From contig JAPOWR010000001.1 in assembly GCA_026707545.1 (NCBI GenBank), positions 124,001-188,000 of the forward strand: a stretch of DNA of 64,000 nt. The letters run 5' to 3'. Below the pieces are notes generated by a model, which did no database searches, had not been told where the DNA came from, and was given only the letters and a program-made list of their open reading frames with translations. The DNA comes from Acidobacteriota bacterium. Its GTDB lineage: Bacteria; Acidobacteriota; Thermoanaerobaculia; Multivoradales; Multivoraceae. The translations under genes were made by a program, and so were the position numbers. This document shows positions 1-7,902 of the stretch, in pieces (the first letter of the stretch is position 1; every line of letters begins with the position of its first letter).

Positions 1-192
1 GAAGGGCGATGGCAGGGCGAGCATGGTCGGATGGCCGCCGCGGCGGTAGACCTTGACATCCGTGCCGCAGGTGGTCGCGGCGTCGACCCGGATCAGCAGC
101 TCGCCGGCGCTGGGTTCGGGCATCGGTGGTCGCCTCAGCTCGACGCTCCCGGGGCCGGTGAGAAAGGCCTGGGTCTGATGCTCAGGGATCAT
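1..192 (-). CDS. Zinc-dependent MDR alcohol dehydrogenase, N-terminal fragment (runs off window)
   Basis: Only the first 64 codons lie in the window, reading leftward off the edge. The visible protein has the start of a medium-chain dehydrogenase GroES-like fold, including the catalytic zinc-site stretch TCGTDVKVYRRGG near residues 41-53. It begins at ATG 192, just 4 bases after the stop of another MDR gene that ends at 197, so the two are almost certainly one operon. The fold and the CGTD cysteine are seen directly. Substrate cannot be inferred, and the Rossmann half lies outside the window. Confidence 0.8.
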   Translation of the reverse strand, partial: MIPEHQTQAFLTGPGSVELRRPPMPEPSAGELLIRVDAATTCGTDVKVYRRGGHPTMLALPSPF

Positions 193-196
193 GCCG

Positions 197-1213
197 TCAG
201 GGGTGTAACAGTACTTTCAGCGCTTCTCGCCGTCGGCACAGGTCGACGGCTTCAGTGGCGCGGTCCAGGGGCATGCGGTGGGTGACCAGCGGCGTCGGGT
301 CGAGCGCGCCCTCGTGGAGCAGATCGAGCACGCGCGCCTGTTCGGCGGGGGAGCCCGAGTATGCGCCAATCACATGGCGCTCGGTCTTGAAGACCGCGTT
401 GATGTCGAGCGTGACGCGGGCCTTCCTGGCGGCGTGCGCGAAGAGCACGACGCGGCCGCCCGGTCGCGTGACTTCGAGCGCCAGGTCGAAGGCCTCCTGG
501 CCTCCGGCGGTGTCGAAGACGGCGTCGGCGCCGGCTTGAGGCTTCGCGGGGTCCGCCAGGTCGGCGATCGCGTCGGGCGGCACCGCGGTGTCGGCGCCGA
601 GCTGCCGCGCGGTGGCCCGTCGGCCGGCGTCCGGCTCGACGATCACGATCCGACCGCCGGGAAGGACCGCCCGCAGCACCAGCAGGTGGAGCAGACCCAT
701 CGAGCCGGCGCCGATAACGACGATGGCGGGCGTCTCTCCGACGAGACCGGCGCGACCGACTCCCCGCAGCACGCAGGCGGCCGGTTCGACGAACGTGGCC
801 GCCTCGTCGGCGAGTGCGTCGTCGAGCTTTCGCACGGTGCGTTGAACCGCCCGGGCCTTGAGCCGGAGGCGCTCGCTGAACCCTCCCGGGTCCAGCAGGT
901 TCTCCGCGAACTGCGGGCACATCGTCTCGGCGCCCGAACGGCACAGGCGGCAGTCGCCGCACGGTGCGTGGTGGGGGGCGACGACCCGGTCGCCGGCCTG
1001 GAGAGACGCGGACCGACTCTCGACGACTCTGCCTACGACTTCGTGTCCGAGCACCTCTCCCGGCGTCCGGCCAGCGTCGTCCAGCTTGTAGAGATCGGTC
1101 CCGCAGAGGCCGCAGTAGATGAGCTCGACCAGCGCCTCACCGGTCCTGATCGGCGGCTCCGGCACCTCCGCGAGCTCCAGACTGCCTCCGTCGGTGGTGC
1201 GCGCGACCTTCAC
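197..1213 (-). CDS. Zinc-dependent MDR alcohol/polyol dehydrogenase
   Basis: This is a 338-residue, full-length medium-chain dehydrogenase that would oxidise an alcohol or polyol with NAD(P)+ in the cytoplasm. The catalytic zinc segment CGLCGTDLY is near residue 34 and GHEVVGRV near 57. The four-cysteine structural zinc lobe CGDCRLCRSGAETMC follows near 85-99, and the nucleotide-binding VIGAGSMGLL lies near 165. Translation starts at GTG 1213, which overlaps the TGA of an 11-codon upstream frame. A TAGAAT box on the minus strand at 1262-1267 is a plausible -10 element. A second MDR gene follows after 4 bases. The family covers sorbitol, threonine and many other dehydrogenases, so the substrate is unknown. 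Confidence 0.85.
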   Translation of the reverse strand: MKVARTTDGGSLELAEVPEPPIRTGEALVELIYCGLCGTDLYKLDDAGRTPGEVLGHEVVGRVVESRSASLQAGDRVVAPHHAPCGDCRLCRSGAETMCPQFAENLLDPGGFSERLRLKARAVQRTVRKLDDALADEAATFVEPAACVLRGVGRAGLVGETPAIVVIGAGSMGLLHLLVLRAVLPGGRIVIVEPDAGRRATARQLGADTAVPPDAIADLADPAKPQAGADAVFDTAGGQEAFDLALEVTRPGGRVVLFAHAARKARVTLDINAVFKTERHVIGAYSGSPAEQARVLDLLHEGALDPTPLVTHRMPLDRATEAVDLCRRREALKVLLHP

Positions 1214-1487
1214 TTGTTCGCCTTGATCAGGTTCGAGCGCGGCATGTCGTTCCCGAGAGGCATTCTAGTGAGATGGAGGATGGCGGCTTTGACTCCGGAG
1301 TCGCGGTCGTGTAGGTTGCGCCTTCCGCCGGGTCCAGCTAGCAGTCCCCTGGTCGCCACGACGACCAAGAGCGCTTGATTGCCGCGCCAGGGTTGATGCA
1401 GCGGTGGACGTGAGTCCCGCCCCCTGCTTGCTCGCCCGCGCCCAATCGCCTTACCACTATCTCCCGACCAGAGGAGTCTGTTTCCTT

Positions 1488-2945
1488 ATGCCCAAGAAGT
1501 CTCGCGCGTCCCGCCGGCGTTCGTCCGTCCGGCGTCCGTCAGGAGGGAAGCCGTTTGGCCGACATGCGTCCGGCCGAAAGGTGCGCCACGGCCACGATGC
1601 CGTCTGCGCCGAATGCGACAGCCCGACAACCGTTCCATTTCGCCCCGCCCCCGGTAGGCCGGTGTACTGCCGTTCCTGTTTCACCAGCCGTCGTGACGGC
1701 GCCGGCACCGCGGTGAACGCCGCTACCACCGAGCGGGCCGTGAACGGCGCCCGCCGCGCGGCAGAACCCGCCGCCGATCGCGGACGAGATGCTCGCTCCG
1801 GCGCCGTCTTCGCCGGCATGGCGCTGACGCGCGCGACCAGGGCGGCGATCGCGCGAATGGCCATCTCCGAGCCGACGCCGATTCAGGAAGAGTCGATCCC
1901 CGCTCTGCTGGCGGGCCGGGACCTCGTCGGGCAGGCGCAGACGGGGTCCGGAAAGACGCTGGCCTTTGCCGTGCCCATCGCTGAAGTCTGCGATCCGTCG
2001 GTCCGGCGGGTTCAGGCCCTGGTGTTGGTACCGACACGGGAGCTTGCCCTCCAGGTCGCCGGAGTCATCTTCGGTCTGGCCTCATCGCGGGGCGTATCCG
2101 TGACGCAACTCGTCGGCGGACGCCCGATCAGGCGCGAGCAGGCGGCGCTCCGGCGAGGAGTCGACGTCGTCGTCGGCACTCCCGGCCGCACCCTGGACCA
2201 CCTGCGGCAGGGCTCGCTGAAGTTGGACGCCGTGCGATTCCTCGTCCTGGACGAGGCGGACGAGATGCTGGACCAGGGCTTTGCCCGCGATGTCGAGGCG
2301 ATCCTCAGCCACACGCCTGCTTCACGGCAGACGGCTCTGTTCTCGGCCACCATGCCGAACTGGGTGGCGAACACGGCGAAGCAGTATCTGCGCAACCCGG
2401 TGAAGGTCGAGGTCGACGCGCGCCTTCAGGAGCTAACGGTGGAGCATCTGGTCTATTCGATCCAGAGGGACGACAAGATGGCAGCGCTCCAGACGCTGCT
2501 GGACGACCGCGGCAGCGACCCGATTCTCGTCTTCGGCCGCACGAAGCACGGCGTCAGAAAACTGGCGAAGAAGCTCGTTGCCCTGGGCTATCCGGTCGGG
2601 GCGCTGCAGGGGAACCTCAGCCAGGGCGCCCGTGAGCGCGTGATGAGGGGCTTCCGTTCCGGCGCCGCGCCGATCCTCGTGGCGACGAATGTGGCCGCCC
2701 GGGGGTTGGACGTGAACGGAATCGGCCAGGTCATCAACTACGACTTGCCGGACTCGGAGCGACTCTTCACGCACCGGGTCGGGCGGACTGGCCGCATGGG
2801 GCGTTCCGGAGAGGCGGTCACCTTCGTGACCCCGGACGAACAGCGGAAGTGGCGTGAGATTCAGCGTGGGCTTGGCCGCCGGTTCCCGCACCGGCCGTGG
2901 CGAGCGCGGTCGAGGTCTTCGTCAGTCGGCAGCGGGCTCGGTTAG
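1488..2945 (+). CDS. DEAD-box RNA helicase with N-terminal CxxC-x17-CxxC zinc knuckle
   Basis: The product is a 485-residue ATP-dependent RNA helicase. A basic N-terminus is followed by a zinc knuckle with Cys40/Cys43 and Cys61/Cys64 separated by exactly 17 residues, matching the small CxxC-x17-CxxC family. After an Ala/Arg-rich linker come the Q-motif, AQTGSGKT near 150, PTRELA, DEAD near 254, SAT, ARGLDV and HRVGRTGR. ATG 1488 was chosen over an upstream frame start at 1404 because GAGGAG at 1471-1476 sits 11 bases before it and the Lys/Arg-rich start looks natural. The C-terminus is short and overlaps the convergent mscS-like gene by 24 bases. The motifs are certain; a role in ribosome or RNA metabolism is inferred. 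Confidence 0.93.
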   Translation: MPKKSRASRRRSSVRRPSGGKPFGRHASGRKVRHGHDAVCAECDSPTTVPFRPAPGRPVYCRSCFTSRRDGAGTAVNAATTERAVNGARRAAEPAADRGRDARSGAVFAGMALTRATRAAIARMAISEPTPIQEESIPALLAGRDLVGQAQTGSGKTLAFAVPIAEVCDPSVRRVQALVLVPTRELALQVAGVIFGLASSRGVSVTQLVGGRPIRREQAALRRGVDVVVGTPGRTLDHLRQGSLKLDAVRFLVLDEADEMLDQGFARDVEAILSHTPASRQTALFSATMPNWVANTAKQYLRNPVKVEVDARLQELTVEHLVYSIQRDDKMAALQTLLDDRGSDPILVFGRTKHGVRKLAKKLVALGYPVGALQGNLSQGARERVMRGFRSGAAPILVATNVAARGLDVNGIGQVINYDLPDSERLFTHRVGRTGRMGRSGEAVTFVTPDEQRKWREIQRGLGRRFPHRPWRARSRSSSVGSGLG

Positions 2946-4064
2946 CCGGGGTTGCCGCGAGGGCCGCCCTTCCTTGATGTAGATGTCGTGCTTGCTGTAC
3001 GGGATCTCGATGCCCGCCTCTGCGAACGCCTTGATCGTCGCCTTCACCAGCTCGTGCGTGACGATGCCGCGAAGCACCGGCTCCTCGACCCAGCACAGCA
3101 GCTCGTAGTCGATCGAGGAGGGTCCGAAGCCGCGGAACCGGACGCGCGGTGTGGGCTCCTTGCACACCTTCACGTTGTCGTCGGCTACCTGAAGCTGCAG
3201 GGCCTCGACCTTCTCGACGTCGCTGGTATAGGCCACGCCGACCCGGACGCGGATCCGGTACTTGACGTGGGGCCCGCCGCTTTCGTTGTTGATCTTCGCG
3301 TTCCCCATCACCGCGTTCGGGATCGTCACCTCGATGTCGTCGCGGGTCAGCAGCCGGGTGCTGCGGATGCCGATCTCGGTGACCATGCCGCGTTCCCCGG
3401 TGTCGAGGGTGATGAAGTCGCCGATCTTGTAAGGCCCGTCCGCGAAGATGAAGATGCCGGCGAAGAGGTTCGCCAGCGTGTCGCGGGCCGCGAAGCCGAT
3501 CGCGAGGCCGGCGATGCCGCCGGCGGCGAGGAGTCCCGAGACGTCGGCGCCCCAGGCCTTGATCACCAGGTAGGCACCCAGGATCACGATCGCGACCTTG
3601 GCCAGGTTCTCGAACAGGGGCTCGGTGTGCTTGGAGACGAGCGCGCCGCTGCTCCGGCGCCGCGCCAGGGCGCGTAGCAGGACTCCCGAGGCACGCAGCG
3701 CCGCGACGACCCAGAACAGCAGCGCCACGGTCTGCAGCGCGTCGACGATCCTCTGCTCGGTGATGTCGGCGAGCTGCAATCGAGCGACGCCCATCCGCAG
3801 GCCGATCAGGAAGACCGAAACCCAGAGCGGCCAGTGCGCCGCCTCGAGCAGTCGGTCGTCGACCTCGGTCTTGGTCTTCCCGACGAGCTTCGTCGCGCCG
3901 AACTTGAGGATCCACCAGACCACCCAGGCGCTTAGCGCGGAGGCGAACGCGATCGCCAGCAACTGGAGCCAGGCGCCCCACGTTTCGTGCACGTAGACCG
4001 GAAGCAGCTCGGCGAGCCGTCCTTCCAGTGCGGTCAGTTGCGCGTCCACGGGTCCAGTGCCCAC
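2922..4064 (-). CDS. MscS-family small-conductance mechanosensitive channel
   Basis: This 380-residue inner-membrane protein should release solutes on hypo-osmotic shock. Four hydrophobic segments precede the MscS domain. The pore helix region GIAGLAIGFAARDTLANLF is near 185-205, followed by GPYKIGDFI and the beta domain that starts with TLDTGERGMV. A C-terminal alpha/beta domain ends near residue 360. It starts at GTG 4064, with an in-frame alternative GTG at 4049. It diverges from the DUF423 gene, with 58 bases between the two start codons. Its end overlaps the convergent helicase. The family assignment is firm. Confidence 0.92.
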   Translation of the reverse strand: MGTGPVDAQLTALEGRLAELLPVYVHETWGAWLQLLAIAFASALSAWVVWWILKFGATKLVGKTKTEVDDRLLEAAHWPLWVSVFLIGLRMGVARLQLADITEQRIVDALQTVALLFWVVAALRASGVLLRALARRRSSGALVSKHTEPLFENLAKVAIVILGAYLVIKAWGADVSGLLAAGGIAGLAIGFAARDTLANLFAGIFIFADGPYKIGDFITLDTGERGMVTEIGIRSTRLLTRDDIEVTIPNAVMGNAKINNESGGPHVKYRIRVRVGVAYTSDVEKVEALQLQVADDNVKVCKEPTPRVRFRGFGPSSIDYELLCWVEEPVLRGIVTHELVKATIKAFAEAGIEIPYSKHDIYIKEGRPSRQPRLTEPAAD

Positions 4065-4122
4065 GCCCGATGGCGGGCGTACCGGTTGTTACGATAGCCG
4101 ACGCCCGGAGGAGGCCATCGTA

Positions 4123-4503
4123 GTGAACTGGCTGTTTGTGGGACTGGTGATGTGCGCGGCCTCGGTGGCCGCGGGCGCTTTCGGCGCGCACGGCCTGCGG
4201 TCCGCGCTCGACGCCGAGCACCTGGCGCTGTGGGAGACGTCCGCCCGCTATCTCATGTACGGCGGCGTGGTGGTGGCCTTGCTGGGATTGGCCGGCCGCG
4301 GCTCGAACGTCGACCTGCGGCTAGCCGGTTGGCTGTTGTTCGCCGGCTCCCTGATCTTCTCCGGGACGGTGGCGGTGATCGCGGTCGGAGGCCCGCGATG
4401 GCTGGGCGCCATCACGCCGATCGGCGGCACACTCCTGATCGTCGGCGTTCTCGTTTTCGCCTGGAGAATGCTGGAACGCTCGGGGACGTCGGCGGGCTTC
4501 TGA
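4123..4503 (+). CDS. DUF423 (YgdD/TMEM256-like) membrane protein
   Basis: A 126-residue, four-helix inner-membrane protein with the AFGAHGL signature near residue 18 and a conserved Glu/Tyr patch (WETSARYLMYG) between the first two helices. Its length is typical for the family, whose function is not established. The start is GTG 4123 because GGAGGAGG at 4107-4114 lies 8 bases upstream, which excludes a longer frame opening at 4057. A TACGAT box at 4090-4095 could be the -10 element. It stands alone between the divergent MscS gene and the downstream dehydrogenase gene. Confidence 0.88.
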   Translation: MNWLFVGLVMCAASVAAGAFGAHGLRSALDAEHLALWETSARYLMYGGVVVALLGLAGRGSNVDLRLAGWLLFAGSLIFSGTVAVIAVGGPRWLGAITPIGGTLLIVGVLVFAWRMLERSGTSAGF

Positions 4504-4625
4504 AGGACGAGGGGAAGGCCGGTTCGGCGCAGGTCGTTCGCGGCATTCCCTGGAGCGGCTGCGCGGTCTATGCTGCGGTCGCGGCTGCGACGAAGCAACC
4601 CGCACACCCCAGGAGATGAACAGAA

Positions 4626-6251
4626 ATGCCGAACGGCAGGTTGAACGTACCCGAACCCCGCAACGAACCCGTCCTCGACTACGTGCCCGGTTCCGCCGAG
4701 CGCTCCGCTCTGGAGACGCGGCTGAAGCAGATGCTGGGCGAGCAGGTCGAGATTCCGGTCCTTGCCGGCGGCCGCGAGATCCGCACCGGCCGCACGCAGG
4801 ACGTCGTCTGCCCCCACGATCATGGCCACGTCCTCGGCACCTGCCATCAGGCCGGTGCCGCGGAAGTCGAAGCGGCCGTGGCCGCCTCCCAGGAGGCCTG
4901 GCCGGCCTGGTCCGCGATGCCGTTCGAGGAGCGGGCGGCGGTCTTCCTGCGCGCAGCCGAGCTGTTGGCCGGTTCATGGCGGTCGACGGTGAACGCCGCC
5001 ACCATGCTGAACCAGTCGAAGACCTGCTACCAGGCCGAGATCGACTCCGCCTGCGAGTTGATCGACTTCCTGCGCTTCAACGTCGCGTTCGCCGAGGAGC
5101 TTTACGGCCAGCAGCCTGTATCGTCGCCCGGTATCTGGAACTACGTCGAGTACCGGGCCCTCGAGGGTTTCGTGTTCGCGGTCACGCCGTTCAACTTCAC
5201 CGCGATCGCCGGCAACCTGCCGACCTCGGCGGCGATCATGGGCAACACGGTGCTGTGGAAGCCGGCGTCCACGGCCCTGCTCTCGGGCTACTACGTGATG
5301 AAGCTGCTCGAGGAGGCCGGGCTGCCGCCGGGCGTGATCAACTTCGTGCCCGGTCCCGGTGCCACGGTTGGCGATCCGGTCCTGGCCAGCCGTCACCTGG
5401 CGGGAATTCACTTCACTGGTTCGACGCCCGTGTTCCAGCGCATGTGGCGGACGATCGGCGACCAGATCGAGAACTACGACACGTACCCGCGGATCGTCGG
5501 CGAGACCGGCGGCAAGGACTTCGTCTTCGCGCACCCGTCCGCGGACGCGGCCGCCCTGAGCACGGCGCTGATCCGCGGCGCCTTCGAGTACCAGGGCCAG
5601 AAGTGCTCCGCGGCCTCGCGGGCATACGTTCCGGCATCGCTCTGGGGCGAGGTGCGGGAGCGCTTGGCCGACGAACTGGCGACCGTGTCGATGGGCTCGC
5701 CGGTCGACTTCTCGAACTTCATGGCCGCGGTCATCGACCAGTCGTCCTTCAACAACATCTCCGGCTACCTCGCCGATGCGGAGAACGGAGCTCCGTACGA
5801 GGTCGTGTCAGGCGGCGGCCGGGACGATGCGGCCGGCTACTTCGTCGAGCCCACCGTCGTCCGGAGCGAGGATCCGCGGTCCCGCCTGATGAGCGAGGAG
5901 ATCTTCGGACCGGTGCTGACTTTGTTCGTGTACGAGGACGCCGCGCTCGACGACGCACTCGAACTCTGCGATACGACGAGTCCGTACGCGCTCACCGGCG
6001 CCGTGTTCGCCAACGACCGCGCGGCGGTCGCCCGTGTCGGCGCCGCGCTTCGACACGCCGCCGGCAACTTCTACATCAACGACAAGCCGACCGGCGCGGT
6101 CGTCGGTCAGCAACCCTTTGGCGGTGCGCGTGCGTCGGGTACGAACGACAAGGCCGGATCGCTGGCGAACCTGATGCGGTGGACGTCCCAGCGCGCGGTG
6201 AAGGAGAACTTCGCGCCGCCGACGGACTACCGCTACCCCCACATGGGCTAA
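4626..6251 (+). CDS. pruA: L-glutamate gamma-semialdehyde (1-pyrroline-5-carboxylate) dehydrogenase
   Basis: The 541-residue enzyme oxidises glutamate semialdehyde/P5C to glutamate with NAD+, the last step of proline and ornithine breakdown. It shows the ALDH fold with FNFTAIAGNLP, the general-base Glu293 in GETGGKDF and the nucleophile Cys327 in YQGQKCSAAS. The QPFGGARASGTNDK stretch near the C-terminus is typical of stand-alone P5CDH, and the length fits. AGGAG at 4611-4615 precedes the ATG by 10 bases. No proline dehydrogenase is present. Ornithine aminotransferase, which makes the same substrate, lies about 3.7 kb downstream on the same strand. The stop overlaps the convergent reductase by 4 bases. 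Confidence 0.95.
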   Translation: MPNGRLNVPEPRNEPVLDYVPGSAERSALETRLKQMLGEQVEIPVLAGGREIRTGRTQDVVCPHDHGHVLGTCHQAGAAEVEAAVAASQEAWPAWSAMPFEERAAVFLRAAELLAGSWRSTVNAATMLNQSKTCYQAEIDSACELIDFLRFNVAFAEELYGQQPVSSPGIWNYVEYRALEGFVFAVTPFNFTAIAGNLPTSAAIMGNTVLWKPASTALLSGYYVMKLLEEAGLPPGVINFVPGPGATVGDPVLASRHLAGIHFTGSTPVFQRMWRTIGDQIENYDTYPRIVGETGGKDFVFAHPSADAAALSTALIRGAFEYQGQKCSAASRAYVPASLWGEVRERLADELATVSMGSPVDFSNFMAAVIDQSSFNNISGYLADAENGAPYEVVSGGGRDDAAGYFVEPTVVRSEDPRSRLMSEEIFGPVLTLFVYEDAALDDALELCDTTSPYALTGAVFANDRAAVARVGAALRHAAGNFYINDKPTGAVVGQQPFGGARASGTNDKAGSLANLMRWTSQRAVKENFAPPTDYRYPHMG

Positions 6252-7750
6252 CGCAGCCGGTTCACCGCCGCCATCATCGAGTCGACGTCGGTGTACTTCT
6301 CGCGGACCTTGTTCCGGGCCTCGCCGAGGCGGACTTCGTCCTCGTCGAGGCGGTTCCAGTCGTCGAAGGTCACAAAGTCGACGCCGCGGGCACGGAGCAG
6401 CTCGACGATCCTCTCAGGTGCCTTGGCGGGGTCGGCTGGGGCCGTCACGCCGTCGATGTCCTCGATCATCTTCTTGACCGTGGCCGTGGAGTCGGGACTG
6501 TTCGTGCCGATCAAGCCGGTCGGACCGCGTTTGGCCCAGCCGACGACGTACTGGCCCGGCACGACTTCGCCGTCCGGCTCGGTCTGCAGCCGGCCTTCGT
6601 CGTTGGGCAGGATGCCCCAGCGCTCATGGAACGGGACGCCGGGCAGTGGGACGCCGCGGTAGCCGACGGCCTTGAACACCAGCTCGACGTCGAAGGTCTC
6701 GGTTACGCCAGTGCCCCGGGGTCGCGGGGTGCCGTCGTCGGAGGAGTAGAGCTCGTTCTTCTCGATCACGACCTGGGCGACCCGGCCGTCGTCCCCGGCC
6801 ACGAGTTCGATCGGTGAGACGAGGAACCTGCAGGTGACGAGGCGCTCGTCGGCTCCCGCTTGGGCGCCGGCCACTTCGGTCAGGTAGTCGACGTTTCTTT
6901 GGGCGCTGCGTGCCGCTCCCTTCTCCAGCCAGGCGCTGCTGATCTCGTCGAGGTCCATCTCTTCTTGTGAGACCAGCAGGCTGGCGCCTTCGAGCGAGCC
7001 GATCTCCTTGATCTCCTGAGGCGAGAACGCTGCCTGTGCGGGTCCGCGCCGGCCGAGCAGAACCACCTCATGGACCGCACTCTTGCGGAGTACCTCGAGG
7101 GATTCAGCCGTGATGTCGGTCGGAGCGAGTTCGTCCGTGTCCCGCACCAGGACGCGGGTCACGTCCATCGCCACGTTGCCGTTGCCGACGACCGCGACGC
7201 GCCGGGCCGAGGCCAGGTCGAAGCTGCGATCCTGGAAGTCGGGATGGCCGTTGTACCAGCCGACGAACTCGGTTGCCGAGTGAACGCCGGGCAAGTCTTC
7301 GCCCGGAATCCCCATCTTGCGGTCGGATTCGTTGCCGGTGGCGTAGACGATGTGGTCGTAGTGCCGGCGGAGGTCGTCGACCGAGATATCGCGGCCGAGT
7401 TCGACGTTGCCGAAGAAGCGGAAACGCTCATGCTGCGCGGTGCGGTTGTAGACCCTGATGACGTTCTTGATCTTCTGGTGATCGGGAGCGACGCCGCCGC
7501 GCACCAGACCGAACGGAGTGGGCAGACGGTCGAACAGGTCGACATCGGCCTCGATGCCGTCCGCCTTGAACAGCGCGGCGATCGCGTAGAAGCCGCTCGG
7601 ACCGGAGCCGATCACGGCGACGCGGAGCGGTCGTTCATTGCTCCCGAGGGGCCGGTCTTCGAGGGTCTCCTGCACTCGTTCCTCGCCTTCTCGCGCCGCG
7701 GTCGCGGCTCTCGTCTTCCTGTTGGGGATGGCCGATCGGTCGGGTATCAT
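6248..7750 (-). CDS. FprA-like ferredoxin/adrenodoxin NADP+ reductase
   Basis: A flavoprotein of the adrenodoxin-reductase class that moves electrons between NADPH and ferredoxin-type iron-sulfur proteins. The FAD site VAVIGSGPSGFYA is close to the N-terminus. Later come YATGNESDRKMGIPG, the NADP site VVGNGNVAMDVTRVL and the FAD-closing GWAKRGPTGLIGTN. The start is uncertain: ATG 7750 gives 500 residues, GTG 7675 puts the FAD motif nearer the N-terminus as in relatives, and the frame is open to 7804. No ferredoxin or P450 lies next to it, so its electron partner is unknown. It converges on pruA with a 4-base overlap. Confidence 0.9.
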   Translation of the reverse strand: MIPDRSAIPNRKTRAATAAREGEERVQETLEDRPLGSNERPLRVAVIGSGPSGFYAIAALFKADGIEADVDLFDRLPTPFGLVRGGVAPDHQKIKNVIRVYNRTAQHERFRFFGNVELGRDISVDDLRRHYDHIVYATGNESDRKMGIPGEDLPGVHSATEFVGWYNGHPDFQDRSFDLASARRVAVVGNGNVAMDVTRVLVRDTDELAPTDITAESLEVLRKSAVHEVVLLGRRGPAQAAFSPQEIKEIGSLEGASLLVSQEEMDLDEISSAWLEKGAARSAQRNVDYLTEVAGAQAGADERLVTCRFLVSPIELVAGDDGRVAQVVIEKNELYSSDDGTPRPRGTGVTETFDVELVFKAVGYRGVPLPGVPFHERWGILPNDEGRLQTEPDGEVVPGQYVVGWAKRGPTGLIGTNSPDSTATVKKMIEDIDGVTAPADPAKAPERIVELLRARGVDFVTFDDWNRLDEDEVRLGEARNKVREKYTDVDSMMAAVNRLR

Positions 7751-7805
7751 AACGCCGTACCTGCTGGCGCCGTTCAGGGATGCGCCACGGCCGGTCGCCG
7801 GCATT

Positions 7806-7830
7806 TGTCAACACCGTTAAGTGTTTGACA
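7806..7830. repeat. Inverted repeat between divergent genes (possible operator)
   Basis: TGTCAACAC, a 6-base CGTTAA spacer and GTGTTTGACA form a 9-base inverted repeat with one bulged T. It lies in the intergenic space between the ferredoxin reductase (leftward) and the barrel protein gene (rightward), in an AT-rich patch that stands out from the GC-rich surroundings. It also supplies TTGACA-like hexamers on both strands. An operator for one or both genes is inference. Confidence 0.4.
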
Positions 7831-7902
7831 TGATTGGACATACGCCGCTCCGGCCCGCCCGGTCATGCGGACCGCGGCTGGGAGAACTCAAGGAGATGAC
7901 TC

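Noticed and set aside
1210..1260. Short 11-codon frame that overlaps the GTG of the MDR gene at 1213
   Set aside because: It could be a leader peptide, but there is no ribosome-binding site or conserved feature, so it is not reported as a gene.
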